Positions 21,878 through 33,099 of a stretch of DNA of 35,783 bases are shown here, one piece after another (position 1 is the first letter of the stretch; each line of letters starts with the position of its first letter). This DNA comes from Haloferax larsenii JCM 13917. Lineage in GTDB: Archaea; Halobacteriota; Halobacteria; Halobacteriales; Haloferacaceae. The notes under the pieces are model-generated. The model had not been told where the DNA came from. It ran no database searches and worked only from the letters and a program-made list of their open reading frames with translations. The DNA lies in NCBI RefSeq assembly GCF_000336955.1, contig NZ_AOLI01000014.1, positions 1-35,783 of the forward strand, written 5' to 3'. The position numbers and the translations under genes are program-made.

Positions 21878-24070
21878 ATGGCGCACCCAGACGAGCCGGA
21901 CGACCGGGTCGAGACGCTCCTCGACGAGATGACGCTTCGAGAGAAAGCCGCCCAACTGGCCGGCACCTACGTCGGAACGATGGAGGAGACGCAAACCATC
22001 GCGGACGCGACAGAGATGGTTCGCGAACACGGGCTCGGCTTCGTGACGCCGTTCGGCTACGGTGGGTCTCCGCATCGTGACCTGTCTACAGTCGTCGAAA
22101 TCGCGAACGAACTCCAGCGCGTCGCTCGCGAGGAGACGCGACTCGGGATTCCGATTCTCATCCCCATCGACGCGATTCACGGCAACGCCTACGTCGAAGA
22201 GACGACTGTCTTCCCGCACAACCTCGGTGTCGCGGCGGCCCGCGACCGCGACCTCGTCGAACAGATTGGCGAAATCACCGCGACCGAGGTCGCTGCCACC
22301 GGAGCGAGTCTCACGTACGGCCCGACCTGCGATGTCGCCCGCGACCCGCGGTGGGGGCGAACGTTCGAGACCTTCGGCGAATCACCGGTTCTCTGTGGCG
22401 AAATCGCTGCTGCGAAGGCGCGGGGGATTCGCGGTGCGCCAGTCGACGTCGCAGCCATGGCGAAGCACTTCCCCGCTTACGGCGAACCCGAGCGCGGTGA
22501 AGACGGCGCTCCGGTCGATAGGTCACTCTCGTCGCTCTATCGGGACTTCCTCCCGCCGTTCGAGCAGGTCATCGAAGCCGGCGTCGAGGGTATCATGCCC
22601 AGCTACAACTCCATCAACGGTGAGCCGTCACACGGGTCGCACTACTGGCTCTCGGAGGTGCTGCGCGACCAACTCGGATTCGACGGCTACGTCGCCTCGG
22701 ACTGGAACGGCGTCGACATGCTTCATCGGGACCACCGGGTGACCGAGTCGCAGCGCGAGTCGATTCGTCGGTCGTTTACCGCCGGTGTCGACGTTCACTC
22801 GTTAGGCGAAGTCGACCACGTCGACCACGTCGTCTCGTTGGTCGAAGCCGGTGATATCAACGAGTCCGAACTCGACACGTCTGTCCGGCGGGTGCTCGAA
22901 CGCAAGGCCGAACTCGGCCTGTTCGACGACCCCTTCGTCGATTTCGACGAGGCTGCCGAGACAGTCGGACGCGACGACCACCGTGAAGTCGCCCTCGAAG
23001 CCGCCCGGAAGTCGATGACGCTCCTGCGGAACGACGGCGGGTGTCTGCCCTTCGACCCGGACGGAGACGAGATTCTCGTCACCGGGCCGAACGCCGACGA
23101 GCTGACACATCAGGTTGGCGGATGGAGTCTCACCGAATCGGACGAACTCGACGGGACGACCGTTCGGGAGGGTATCGAGACGCTCGTCGGTTCGGAGACG
23201 ACAGTCACCTACGAACGTGGTGCCGGGGTCGCCGACTCGGACGACCTCGATTCGGCAGTCGCGGCGGCCGAAGACGCCGACGCCGCGGTGGTCGTCCTCG
23301 GAGAGAACTGGTACATCCACGAGTTCGGGCTTCAGAACGTAGACGGCCCGGCAGACCGATTCCCGAACCGCGCCGAACTGACGCTCCCGGACGCGCAGCG
23401 GGAACTCCTCGAAGCTGTCGTCGAGACCGGAACGCCCACCGCACTCGTCGTCGTCGCTGGCCGACCGCTCGCACTCCCGTGGGCGGCCGAGAACGTCGAT
23501 GCAATCTTGCAGGCGTACTATCCCGGTGCGGACGGTGGTCTGGCAGTTGCCGAGACGCTCTTCGGCCACCACAATCCGAGTGGAACGCTTCCGATATCGG
23601 TGCCGCGCTCGGCGGGGCACCTTCCGGTCCGGCACAATTACCTCCCACACCCACACCCAATCGGTGCCGACGAACACATCTCCTCGTACGACCCGCTGTG
23701 GGCGTTCGGTCACGGACTCTCGTACACGACATTCGAGTACCACGACCTGTCTGTGAGTTCCGAATCAGTCTCGAACGGCGACTCGTTCGAGGTGTCCGTG
23801 CGACTGGAGAACACTGGCGACCGAGCGGGCGACGAGGTCGTGCAACTCTTCGGCGGCCGTGAGCACGCGTCTGTCGTGACTCCCGTCGAGGAACTCGTCG
23901 ACTTCCAGCGCGTTTCGCTCTCTCCCGGCGAATCCGTCACAGTATCTTTCGACGTTCCCGTCGACGCCTTCGACGTCGTCCACCCCGACGGTGTAAGCCG
24001 ATTCGAACCCGGGACACTCACGCTCAGATGCGAGTCACGGACTGTGTCTGTCGAAGCAATCCATGGCTGA
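21878..24070 (+). CDS. Glycoside hydrolase family 3 beta-glucosidase-type enzyme
   Basis: This 730-residue GH3 enzyme would release terminal beta-linked sugars. The N-terminal TIM barrel has PILIPIDAIHGN, YGPTCDVARDPRWGRTFE and AMAKHFPAYG. The nucleophile is Asp275 in GYVASDWNG. The alpha/beta sandwich (from about residue 375, ARKSMTLLRNDGGCLPF) contains GENWYIHEFG, where the acid/base may lie. The C-terminal fibronectin III-like domain starts around residue 620. PLWAFGHGLSYTTFEY is the conserved junction. No signal peptide or twin-arginine motif is seen, so it is probably intracellular and acts on imported oligosaccharides. Codon use is as in the neighbours. Confidence 0.92.
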   Translation: MAHPDEPDDRVETLLDEMTLREKAAQLAGTYVGTMEETQTIADATEMVREHGLGFVTPFGYGGSPHRDLSTVVEIANELQRVAREETRLGIPILIPIDAIHGNAYVEETTVFPHNLGVAAARDRDLVEQIGEITATEVAATGASLTYGPTCDVARDPRWGRTFETFGESPVLCGEIAAAKARGIRGAPVDVAAMAKHFPAYGEPERGEDGAPVDRSLSSLYRDFLPPFEQVIEAGVEGIMPSYNSINGEPSHGSHYWLSEVLRDQLGFDGYVASDWNGVDMLHRDHRVTESQRESIRRSFTAGVDVHSLGEVDHVDHVVSLVEAGDINESELDTSVRRVLERKAELGLFDDPFVDFDEAAETVGRDDHREVALEAARKSMTLLRNDGGCLPFDPDGDEILVTGPNADELTHQVGGWSLTESDELDGTTVREGIETLVGSETTVTYERGAGVADSDDLDSAVAAAEDADAAVVVLGENWYIHEFGLQNVDGPADRFPNRAELTLPDAQRELLEAVVETGTPTALVVVAGRPLALPWAAENVDAILQAYYPGADGGLAVAETLFGHHNPSGTLPISVPRSAGHLPVRHNYLPHPHPIGADEHISSYDPLWAFGHGLSYTTFEYHDLSVSSESVSNGDSFEVSVRLENTGDRAGDEVVQLFGGREHASVVTPVEELVDFQRVSLSPGESVTVSFDVPVDAFDVVHPDGVSRFEPGTLTLRCESRTVSVEAIHG

Positions 24071-24149
24071 ACGGCGTGTGTTCCGAATACAGGGCTCGAA
24101 CTCACCGCTGACAAATATTCACAAATAAAAAAGATTACTTCGGCTGTTG

Positions 24150-26400
<2,251 letters not shown>

Positions 26401-26556
26401 TTCGACGCCTCGTTCGACGCCTTCGGCGCTGTCGGCGGCGTCTTCGCTATTTTCACTATTTTCGTCGTCTCCGCTATTTTCATCCCCTCGGCGTCGACTC
26501 TGCGCACTCGTGTCCGGATGCTGGCTGATACGGGGTGTTAACCCAGTGTGGACCCA

Positions 26557-26820
26557 ATGACAAGTATGTCGAACCACGAGGCTGCTTTCGAAATCGAATC
26601 CCCGGCAGACGCGACTGCGACTCGGCGTATCTTGGCACACGCCTACGACACGATTCGGGAGGAATCGCGCACCGTCCGAGAGGGGACGGAAGACGCAACT
26701 GAACTCCTCGATTCGTTCCAGGAACTCCGAGATGCGGTGCAGTCTCAGTCTCCGGGTCGGTTGACTATCACCTACCACAGTTTCGACGAGGAGTTCGATT
26801 CGTCGGAATCCCGCGACTGA
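26557..26820 (+). CDS. Small hypothetical protein
   Basis: I do not recognise this 87-residue acidic protein (start taken at ATG 26557; ATG 26566 and GTG 26548 are alternatives). The first half, ESPADATATRRILAHAYDTIREES, and the following ELLDSFQELRDAVQSQ look alpha-helical. The C-terminal TYHSFDEEFDSSESRD is acidic and probably disordered. No Cys, signal peptide or transmembrane segment is seen. The reading frame fits haloarchaeal composition. The 200 bases between katG and this gene hold only the katG repeat and a T-rich stretch (attttc repeated near 26452-26480). Confidence 0.55.
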   Translation: MTSMSNHEAAFEIESPADATATRRILAHAYDTIREESRTVREGTEDATELLDSFQELRDAVQSQSPGRLTITYHSFDEEFDSSESRD

Positions 26821-26950
26821 AGCCGTCGTCGTCCCACCGGTGTTTTCTCGTAGTGCCGGATGTACTGTTGGTCGCTTCCCTATTCTGTAGTACTCATCCG
26901 CAGAAGCCGCGTGTTCTGAAAATAGCCGTCGCTCTCGAAGGTGTGAGTCC

Positions 26951-26991
26951 AAAGAGAAAACGTCGTTACACAGTGTCGCCGGTCAGGCGAC
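26951..26991 (-). terminator. Possible terminator of the cold-shock gene
   Basis: On the minus strand the 6-bp stem GTCGCC-TGACC-GGCGAC (26975-26991) begins about 15 bases after the cspA stop and is followed by a T-rich run (26951-26962). Archaea often end transcripts at T-runs, so the latter may matter more than the hairpin. Confidence 0.35.
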
Positions 26992-27005
26992 GACGTGAAA
27001 CGAGC

Positions 27006-27200
27006 TTACGTCCGAAGGACGTTCTTCGCGCGGGGACCCTTAGGGGCCTGTTCGATATCGAATTCGATTTCCGTCCCTTCCGTAAGATCGTCGCCGCCAA
27101 CGTCTTCCATGTGGAAGAACACGTCGTCGTCCGAATCGTCCGTCGAGATGAAACCGTAGCCGCCAGTGTCGTTGAAGAAATCAACTTTACCGTTTGCCAT
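27006..27200 (-). CDS. cspA: Cold-shock domain protein
   Basis: This 64-residue single-domain CspA protein (start MANGKVDFFN, ATG 27198-27200) has both nucleic-acid-binding motifs: RNP1 as GGYGFIST and RNP2 as VFFHMEDV. It should bind single-stranded RNA or DNA and melt structure. It is acidic, as haloarchaeal versions are. A TATA-like GTATTAA lies about 30-35 bases ahead (around 27230), which predicts a nearly leaderless transcript. Monocistronic: neighbours are on the other strand or far off. Confidence 0.95.
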   Translation of the reverse strand: MANGKVDFFNDTGGYGFISTDDSDDDVFFHMEDVGGDDLTEGTEIEFDIEQAPKGPRAKNVLRT

Positions 27201-27225
27201 TACAGATGTACACAAACAGAACACA

Positions 27226-27242
27226 CGGTTAATACTTCCGCA
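27226..27242 (-). promoter_or_regulatory. cspA promoter (BRE/TATA)
   Basis: On the minus strand CGGAAGTATTAACC gives a BRE-like purine stretch followed by a TATA-like TATTAA, about 30 bases from the cspA ATG. The strand-opposite flank (27243-27300) is A-rich. Position and composition fit a haloarchaeal promoter. Confidence 0.5.
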
Positions 27243-27474
27243 TTTGTTTTCCAAAATCCGAATTAGAAAAACGAAAACGAACAAAAGAGATTAAAATCTG
27301 GATACCTGTCTACTTCGGTGATTCTAGGTGGCAGGTACATCTGATTCAGCAGAACGAACCGGTGCTTCCGACGAATCGGTAGTTCGCACTGGCGACGTTC
27401 GTCGTTCGTGACGTTCGGTCCACGTGGTCGGCGTGGATACCAGCCCTTTTGGGTTGCAAGCATCACCAGTCAGT

Positions 27475-29346
27475 ATGCCCTTTTCTTTACCATCTCTGGT
27501 GGGTCAGTTCTTGGTCTCTACTCCTCTGACTGTCGGGATGCTCGTCGTCTTCGCGCTCATCCTCCTCGCACTCGTACTCTTTGCGACCGAGTGGTTCCCA
27601 ATCGACGTCACCGCTATCTTGCTGATGGTGCTCTTGATGGTTCTCGAACCGTGGACACAAATCACTCCACGGGAGGGAATCTCGGGATTCGCTAACCCGG
27701 CGACGATTACCGTTCTCGCCATGCTCATCCTGAGTACTGGCGTCAACCGAACCGGTATCGTCCAACTCATCGGTCGCAAGATGGCGGCGTTCGCTGGGGC
27801 CGACCGACGCAAGCAACTCGCTGCGACGGTCGGTATCACCGGCCCCGTCTCGGGTGTCGTCAACAACACGCCGGTCGTCGCGATTCTCGTTCCGGTTATC
27901 AACGACCTCGCACACAACGGCAAGACCTCGCCGTCGAAGCTTTTGATGCCACTGTCGTTCGCGTCGATGCTCGGGGGGACGCTCACGCTCATCGGCACGT
28001 CGACGAACATCCTCGCCAGCGATATCGCGGCGCAAATCGGTGCGGAGTCTCCCGAACTCGGCTTGCACGCGTTCGGGATGTTCGAGTTCACCAAACTGGG
28101 CGTGCTCGTCTTCGCGGTGGGTGCCATCTATCTGATGACAGTCGGCGTTCGACTGCTACCCGAACGAATCCCCGCCGACGAAGACCTCGTCGAAGAGTAC
28201 GCCATCCAGGAGTATCTCGCAGACGTCGTCGTTCCCGCGAACTCGCCGCTAATCGGACAGACGGTCGAAGAGGCGCTGGGAGACGACGAACTCGACATCG
28301 ACGTGTTACAACTCATCCGATACGGCGAGCGTTTCTCTGACCCACTCGCCCGGAAAGAGATTCGCGAGAGCGACACACTCCGACTCAGAACGAATCGAGA
28401 GACGCTCGAACAAATCATGGACGCCGAGGGGCTCAGGCTCACTGGCGGCCCGCAGTCTGAAGGCGACCTCCATCCCGGGGAGGAAGAACCGGTCCTCGTC
28501 GAAGTCGTCATTCCGTCGGGGTCGTTTCTCGTCGGCGAGACGCTCGCGAGTTCGACGTTCCGGCAACGCTACGATGCGAACGTCCTCGCCTTTCGAACCC
28601 GGGGTGACGTCGTCCGCGACCGATTCGAGGATATCCGTATTCGCGTCGGTGACACGCTCTTGGTGCAGGCACCGCCGGATAGCCTCACCCGACTCGTCGA
28701 AAACGAGGACTTCATCGTCGCCCACGAGTTCGACGAGGTGTCCTATCGGAGCGAGAAGATTCCGTTTGCGGCCGCCATCATCGCCGGGGTCGTCGCGCTG
28801 CCCGCGTTGAACATCTTGCCAATCGTCGTCTCGGCGCTCGCCGGCGTCGTCGCGATGGTCTTCTCTGGCGTCCTCAAGCCGACGGAACTCTATTCGTCGG
28901 TCGAGTGGAACGTCATCTTCCTCCTCGCGGGTGTCATCCCGCTCGGCTCCGCACTTCAGCAGACGGGCGCGGCAGCACTCCTCGGGGATGCTGTCGCCTC
29001 GACGGCGACGTTCTTACCGGCGCTTGGTGTCCTCTGGGTGTTCTACATCGCGACCGGACTGTTGACGAGCGTCATCAGCAACAACGCGAGCGTCGTGTTG
29101 ATGATACCCGTCGCTGCCAGCGCCGCCCAATCGATTGGTGCGAACGCGTTCGCGTTCGTCCTCGCCGTGACGTTCGCCGCCTCGACAGCGTTCATGACGC
29201 CGGTCGGCTACCAGACGAATCTCTTCGTGTACGGTCCCGGTGGCTACAAGTTCTCCGACTTCATCCGCGTCGGCGCGCCACTACAGATGCTGCTCTCGGT
29301 CGTCACCGTCCTCGGAATCGCGTTCTTCTGGGGGGTGCACCCGTGA
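27475..29346 (+). CDS. SLC13/DASS-type permease with two RCK_C (TrkA-C) domains
   Basis: This 623-residue membrane transporter begins MPFSLPSLVGQF at ATG 27475. The N-terminal half has several hydrophobic spans, with NNTPVVAILVPVI and GTSTNILAS as the DASS anion/Na+ site. The middle (about residues 205-400) has two TrkA-C/RCK_C-like regulatory modules: ADVVVPANSPLIGQTVEEA, and LVEVVIPSGSFLVGETLASSTFRQRY. The C-terminal half repeats the transport unit with SNNASVVLMIPVAASAAQ and TPVGYQTNLFVYGPGGYK. The substrate is likely a small anion (di- or monocarboxylate, sulfate or similar) and is not identifiable here. Longer N-terminal starts (from 27424) are less likely, as they add non-membrane residues. 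Confidence 0.88.
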   Translation: MPFSLPSLVGQFLVSTPLTVGMLVVFALILLALVLFATEWFPIDVTAILLMVLLMVLEPWTQITPREGISGFANPATITVLAMLILSTGVNRTGIVQLIGRKMAAFAGADRRKQLAATVGITGPVSGVVNNTPVVAILVPVINDLAHNGKTSPSKLLMPLSFASMLGGTLTLIGTSTNILASDIAAQIGAESPELGLHAFGMFEFTKLGVLVFAVGAIYLMTVGVRLLPERIPADEDLVEEYAIQEYLADVVVPANSPLIGQTVEEALGDDELDIDVLQLIRYGERFSDPLARKEIRESDTLRLRTNRETLEQIMDAEGLRLTGGPQSEGDLHPGEEEPVLVEVVIPSGSFLVGETLASSTFRQRYDANVLAFRTRGDVVRDRFEDIRIRVGDTLLVQAPPDSLTRLVENEDFIVAHEFDEVSYRSEKIPFAAAIIAGVVALPALNILPIVVSALAGVVAMVFSGVLKPTELYSSVEWNVIFLLAGVIPLGSALQQTGAAALLGDAVASTATFLPALGVLWVFYIATGLLTSVISNNASVVLMIPVAASAAQSIGANAFAFVLAVTFAASTAFMTPVGYQTNLFVYGPGGYKFSDFIRVGAPLQMLLSVVTVLGIAFFWGVHP

Positions 29347-29393
29347 GTTCGCAAGGTGCGTGAGGTGAGCGTGCCCGAAGGCCCGAAACACGC

Positions 29394-30077
29394 TCACCGA
29401 CTTCGGCCGAGTGAGAGAATCTGCTCTTGGTATCGGTAGCCGAGCACCGAGAGCGCGACGAGAAGCACTAACAGTCCGACCATCGACTCGATTCTCGACT
29501 CGGCTAACTCCCCTCCAGCGACGTTTACAATCAAGAACGCGGGGAGCCGACCGACGAATGCGAGTACGACGAGTGTGCGAATCCGGATAAGCGAGAGCCC
29601 AGCGATAAAACAGATAGCGTCGTCTGGCAGTCCCGGAATGAGAAAGAGAACAAACACTGCCATCACGCCGCGCTCGTCTATCATCGAATCGAATCGCTCG
29701 ACGATATCCGGGTCGACGACTCGTTCGACGTAGGCACGACCGACTCGTCGCGCGATGACAAAGGCGACAAAGCTCCCGAGTGTGATTCCGATGATACTGT
29801 AGAGGGTTCCCCAATAGCCTCCGAAGATGTAGCCACTGGCGAAGCCCATGACCTGTCCCGGAATCGGTGCGACGACCACCTGTAGCGCCTGCAGCGCGAT
29901 GAACACTACTGGGGCAAACACGCCAAACGAGAGGATGAACGCTTTCAGTCGGGAGACGCTCGTGAATAGTCCGATCTGGTCGTGGATGGTGTAGAGCACG
30001 CCTCCTCCGACCGCCACGACTATCAGGAGGTGGACTGCGACGCGTGACTTACTCACATCGGGGTTGAGAAGTGGCAT
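29394..30077 (-). CDS. TVP38/TMEM64 (DedA-like) membrane protein
   Basis: This is a 227-residue protein with about six hydrophobic segments. The diagnostic central part is VVVAPIPGQVMGFASGYIFGGYWGTLYSIIGITLGS, read as shorter motifs: APIPGQ, FASGYIFGGYWG, then FVAFVIARRVGR. FLIPGLPDDAICFIAGLS is the second conserved loop of the VTT domain. The family is linked to lipid scrambling and membrane homeostasis; the haloarchaeal role is unknown. It lies 85 bases downstream of the PGF-CTERM gene on the same strand and may share its transcript. Confidence 0.88.
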   Translation of the reverse strand: MPLLNPDVSKSRVAVHLLIVVAVGGGVLYTIHDQIGLFTSVSRLKAFILSFGVFAPVVFIALQALQVVVAPIPGQVMGFASGYIFGGYWGTLYSIIGITLGSFVAFVIARRVGRAYVERVVDPDIVERFDSMIDERGVMAVFVLFLIPGLPDDAICFIAGLSLIRIRTLVVLAFVGRLPAFLIVNVAGGELAESRIESMVGLLVLLVALSVLGYRYQEQILSLGRSR

Positions 30078-30162
30078 ATTACGGTTGTCTGTCGACTCGG
30101 GGTTTCACATCGCAAAAGCGACGCCTGCGATACTGTACGCGCCGCCGGCTGGGTGTCTCATA

Positions 30163-30945
30163 TCACCTCCATCGCTTGATGAGTAACAGTGACCCGAAGA
30201 CACCGAGTGCAGCGAGGGCGACGATGGGACCGAATCCAGGAACTGGCGTACTACTGACGTCCGCTTTCTCCTGGACCTCTGGGTCGTTCGGCGCGTAGTC
30301 GCGGCTATCGACAACGCCGTCGTTGTCGCTGTCGCTCTCGGCTGTGGGGGTGGGTGTTGCTGTGGGAGTCGGCGTTGCTGTAGGAGTCGGTGTTGCTGTG
30401 GGTGTAGCCGTGGGAGTCGGCGTCTCTGTAGGTGTAGGCGTTGCTGTGGGCGTGGGCGTGGGCGTGGCTGTGGATGTCGCTTGGTCCATAGCCGGAGGCT
30501 CGTAGCTCACTTGGATGGTCTGTTCGTCTATTCTGTCACTCGCCCATGGGTCGTGGTCGGTAAAGACGACGCGAACCTCGAGTGACTGCGCATCGAAGCT
30601 CTGCACAGAACTATCGGGTATCTGGTAAACGTACGTGTACGGGTCTTGGTTAGGGAGCGTTTCGGTCGTATCCAACTCGACGTCGTTACCGTCCTCACCG
30701 ACGAGCGTGACGGTAAACCGGGGTTCGATATCCGGGTCGTCGTCAGACTCATCGTTACAGCCAAAGCACTTCGTGTCTGCGACGATTTCGATATTAAACG
30801 ACGACACAGCTCCATCGCCGTCGTTGTCGACCGCGTCGACCACGCTAACCGATTTGATAGATGCTTCGTCTGCGACTACGATTCCGACGGGAACGAGTAA
30901 CGTGGCCAATACGACGAGTACGGCGACTGGCCGAGCGTCACCCAT
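30163..30945 (-). CDS. PGF-CTERM surface protein with Pro-Thr stalk and calcium-type repeat
   Basis: This is a 260-residue exported protein (start MGDARPVAVL, ATG 30943-30945). Residues 6-27 are a Sec-type signal peptide. An N-terminal beta-rich domain contains a short KCFGCN pair of cysteines. A Thr/Pro/Ala stalk of about 45 residues follows, then SDSDNDGVVDSRDYAPNDPE, a thrombospondin type-3-like Ca2+ site. The end is PVPGFGPIVALAALGVFGSLLLIKRWR, listed as PGF motif, hydrophobic span and basic tail. This is the PGF-CTERM signal that archaeosortase ArtA removes while a lipid is attached. The stalk is probably O-glycosylated. Biological role unknown. Confidence 0.9.
   Translation of the reverse strand: MGDARPVAVLVVLATLLVPVGIVVADEASIKSVSVVDAVDNDGDGAVSSFNIEIVADTKCFGCNDESDDDPDIEPRFTVTLVGEDGNDVELDTTETLPNQDPYTYVYQIPDSSVQSFDAQSLEVRVVFTDHDPWASDRIDEQTIQVSYEPPAMDQATSTATPTPTPTATPTPTETPTPTATPTATPTPTATPTPTATPTPTAESDSDNDGVVDSRDYAPNDPEVQEKADVSSTPVPGFGPIVALAALGVFGSLLLIKRWR
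30340..30482. repeat. Repetitive Pro-Thr stalk coding DNA
   Basis: Units like gttgctgtgggagtcggc recur through this stretch (6-bp core, roughly 18-bp higher-order pattern) and code for TPTPTA on the minus strand. They explain the otherwise striking low-complexity DNA and are not a CRISPR. Confidence 0.9.
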
Positions 30946-31614
30946 CACCGAACACTCCCTCAATCAGCATGGCCGACGGTGTGTGTGATGCCACGGTAGT
31001 GTGGGCCCAGACCCAGTACCTGTGTTCCTCGAAGGCGATTTGTGGATTGCGTGAACTCATCATTTTTCGGGGAGTCTGTGTGGTTTCGTAGCCGATTCGA
31101 TAGGTGTGAATTCGACATTATTTATAATTAGTATATTTGTTAACATCTATCATGCCTAATCTGAAATAATGATACAAATCTTATATTATACGTCGAAAAT
31201 CAGTTTTTGAATTGACTTCGTGTGGTGTATTCTCGACGGCGTGGTTTTGCTCTGTGCCACCCGATATGTCTCACGCGTATCTCGACTCAGACGCGTCGGC
31301 TCGGATGGTCGCAGGCGGCGAGTCGCCGGCGTCGACAACGCGTGTTGGATACCAGAACGCGGTCTATGCGGTGGGTGGATGCGAGCAACCATACTTCGAG
31401 ATACATTGGAAAACCTGTCGAACAAGCCGAATTCGCGTAGTCTGAATCGAGCTGTGGCCGACACCTGCTGTCGGTATCTCTCCACAGAGTACACCCCAGT
31501 GACACGAGAACTCTCAATTCCGATATTCGCCCGGAGTGTTCATATACGCGGCACGTGAGCGATACGTATCCACCAGTATAACTGAAACTCATCTACTACT
31601 ATGATTGGTGACGC
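30946..31614. other. Gene-free stretch upstream of the archaellin gene
   Basis: No convincing gene is seen in these 669 bases. Several open frames of 70-110 codons overlap each other on both strands (31186-31592), but none has haloarchaeal acidic composition or a recognisable motif. Features inside are an AT-rich segment (31111-31197) and, near 31576, GTATAACT, a possible TATA box about 40 bases ahead of the archaellin start. The rest reads as ordinary non-coding DNA. Confidence 0.6.
31111..31197. other. AT-rich segment bounded by TTCGAC/GTCGAA
   Basis: An 87-base stretch of mostly A and T in GC-rich surroundings starts with ttcgac and ends with gtcgaa, a 6-bp perfect inverted repeat. Next to those arms, ttataa-type sequences continue the symmetry imperfectly (about 12 of 17 positions). 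It may be promoter/upstream control DNA or the remains of a small mobile element. Confidence 0.45.
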
Positions 31615-31682
31615 ATGAACGGCACGGGGGGACGTGGTATCGACCGGGGGCAGGCCGGAATGGGAACACTCATCGTCTTTAT
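31615..31682 (+). pseudogene. Archaellin gene, 5' fragment (interrupted by IS)
   Basis: ATG 31615 begins MNGTGGRGIDRGQAGMGTLI then VFI when joined to the 3' part. RGQAGMGTLIVF is the archaellin class III signal: the prepilin peptidase cuts before Gln and the hydrophobic stretch forms the filament core. After 22 codons the coding sequence stops mid-codon (AT|) at 31682, where an IS begins. Joining to base 33200 restores ATC GCG ATG and the sequence IAMLLVAVIASG in frame, so the insertion, not a mutation, breaks the gene. Confidence 0.9.
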
Positions 31683-31701
31683 GGAAGATTCAAGGCTAAA
31701 A

Positions 31702-31721
31702 CCCCGCCCTTCAGGGCGGGG
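31702..31721. repeat. Left-end hairpin of the IS
   Basis: CCCCGCCCT-TC-AGGGCGGGG is a perfect stem with 9-bp arms, 19 bases inside the left end. Hairpins in this position are what TnpA recognises in IS200/IS605 elements. Almost the same core (GCCCTTTAGGGCGGGGA) occurs at the right end. Confidence 0.85.
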
Positions 31722-31833
31722 ATACAGCCGACAACTCCTCCACTAACCACGCCCGATGGAAGTACTGGATATTCCACGTCCAGTCGTTGCTTTTAATATA
31801 CAATCTTCCATAACTGGTTATGAACACAGCCCG

Positions 31834-33099
31834 ATGCTGGAAACAACTCGCACATATCGAGCGAAAATCGTCAACCACCAGCAGGTGAGTGACGACCTCG
31901 ATGACTGCGGGCACTCAGCATCCAAACTGTGGAACGTCGCCCGATACTACACGCAAGGCCGATGGAACGACGACGGGGAAATCCCCGACGACGGCGAACT
32001 TAAATCCGAACTCAAGGAACACGAACGATATAGTGACCTACATTCTCAGTCAAGTCAGCGAGTTCTCGAAGAACTTGCTGAGTCGTTCACCAGTTGGTAC
32101 AAAGCACGCCAACGCGGAGACGAGAACGCCAACCCACCCGGCTACCGAAAACACGGCGACGAACACCCACGCTCCACCGTGACGTGGAAGCAGAAAGGAA
32201 TCAAGCACGACTCCAAGCACAACCAAATCCGTCTGAGCAAAGGCTTCAACCTGAAGAACCACCGCTCAGACTTCATTCTCACAGAGTACGAGACGCGACC
32301 GGACGTGACCGTGGAGAACATCCAACAGGTTCGAGCCGTCTGGAACGGCAACCGTTGGGAACTTCACCTTGTCTGCAAGGTTGAAATCCCGGTCGAGGAC
32401 GCCCCCGGAGACAATACGGCGGGCATCGACCTCGGTATCAAGAACTACCTCGCTATCGCCTACGACGATGGTGATGCGGAACTGTATCCGGGGAACGTGC
32501 TGAAGCAAGACAAGCATTACTTCACCCGTAACGAATACGGCACAGAAGGTGAGAACGGGGCATCGAAGCGTGCCCTTCGTGCCCGTCAGAAGTTGTCTCG
32601 GCGGAAAAATCACTTCCTGCACGCCCTCGCCAAGCACATCGTCGAGCAGTGCATCGACCACGAGGTCGGTCGTATCGCCATCGGTGACTTGAGCGAGATT
32701 CGCGAGGAGGACGGCAAGGCTCGGAACTGGGGGAAGCGCGGGAACAAGAAGCTCCACGGTTGGGAGTTCGACCGCTTCACGCGCCTGCTTGAATACAAGG
32801 CCGAGGAACACGGCATCCTCGTTGACCGAAAGAGTGAGCGAGACACGAGCAAGACGTGTTCGTGCTGTGGTCGGAAGCGTGACGCGAATCGGGTGGAACG
32901 TGGTCTGTACGTCTGTGAGTCGTGCGGGACGACGATGAACGCGGACATGAATGGCGCGGTGAACATTCGCAGAAAGATAACTCAGAATCCCCCAACTGGG
33001 GATATGAGTAACGGTCGTTTGGCACGGCCAGTAGCCTACCTGTTCAACCAAACCTCTGGGTCGTTCCACCCAAGAGAACAGGTAAGTTGCAAACCCTAA
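31834..33099 (+). CDS. tnpB: RNA-guided endonuclease TnpB (IS1341 type)
   Basis: TnpB is the transposon nuclease ancestral to Cas12; it uses an RNA from the element's right end to cut DNA. Start is MLETTRTYRAKIVNHQ at ATG 31834 (an upstream in-frame ATG at 31756 would add 26 residues of non-family sequence). The RuvC catalytic residues are all present: Asp199 (AGIDLGIKNYLAIA), Glu288 (IGDLSEIRE) and Asp371 (ADMNGAVNI). The zinc ribbon has Cys342/Cys345 (CSCCG) and Cys361/Cys364 (CESCG). Length, 421 residues, is normal, so the enzyme looks active. The gene body is less GC-biased than its neighbours. It ends 100 bases before the right end. Confidence 0.95.
   Translation: MLETTRTYRAKIVNHQQVSDDLDDCGHSASKLWNVARYYTQGRWNDDGEIPDDGELKSELKEHERYSDLHSQSSQRVLEELAESFTSWYKARQRGDENANPPGYRKHGDEHPRSTVTWKQKGIKHDSKHNQIRLSKGFNLKNHRSDFILTEYETRPDVTVENIQQVRAVWNGNRWELHLVCKVEIPVEDAPGDNTAGIDLGIKNYLAIAYDDGDAELYPGNVLKQDKHYFTRNEYGTEGENGASKRALRARQKLSRRKNHFLHALAKHIVEQCIDHEVGRIAIGDLSEIREEDGKARNWGKRGNKKLHGWEFDRFTRLLEYKAEEHGILVDRKSERDTSKTCSCCGRKRDANRVERGLYVCESCGTTMNADMNGAVNIRRKITQNPPTGDMSNGRLARPVAYLFNQTSGSFHPREQVSCKP

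Noticed and set aside
31186-31592. Several overlapping open frames of 70-112 codons
   Set aside because: They conflict on both strands, are Arg/Cys/Trp-rich, and show no family motif or acidic composition. They look like chance frames in non-coding DNA.
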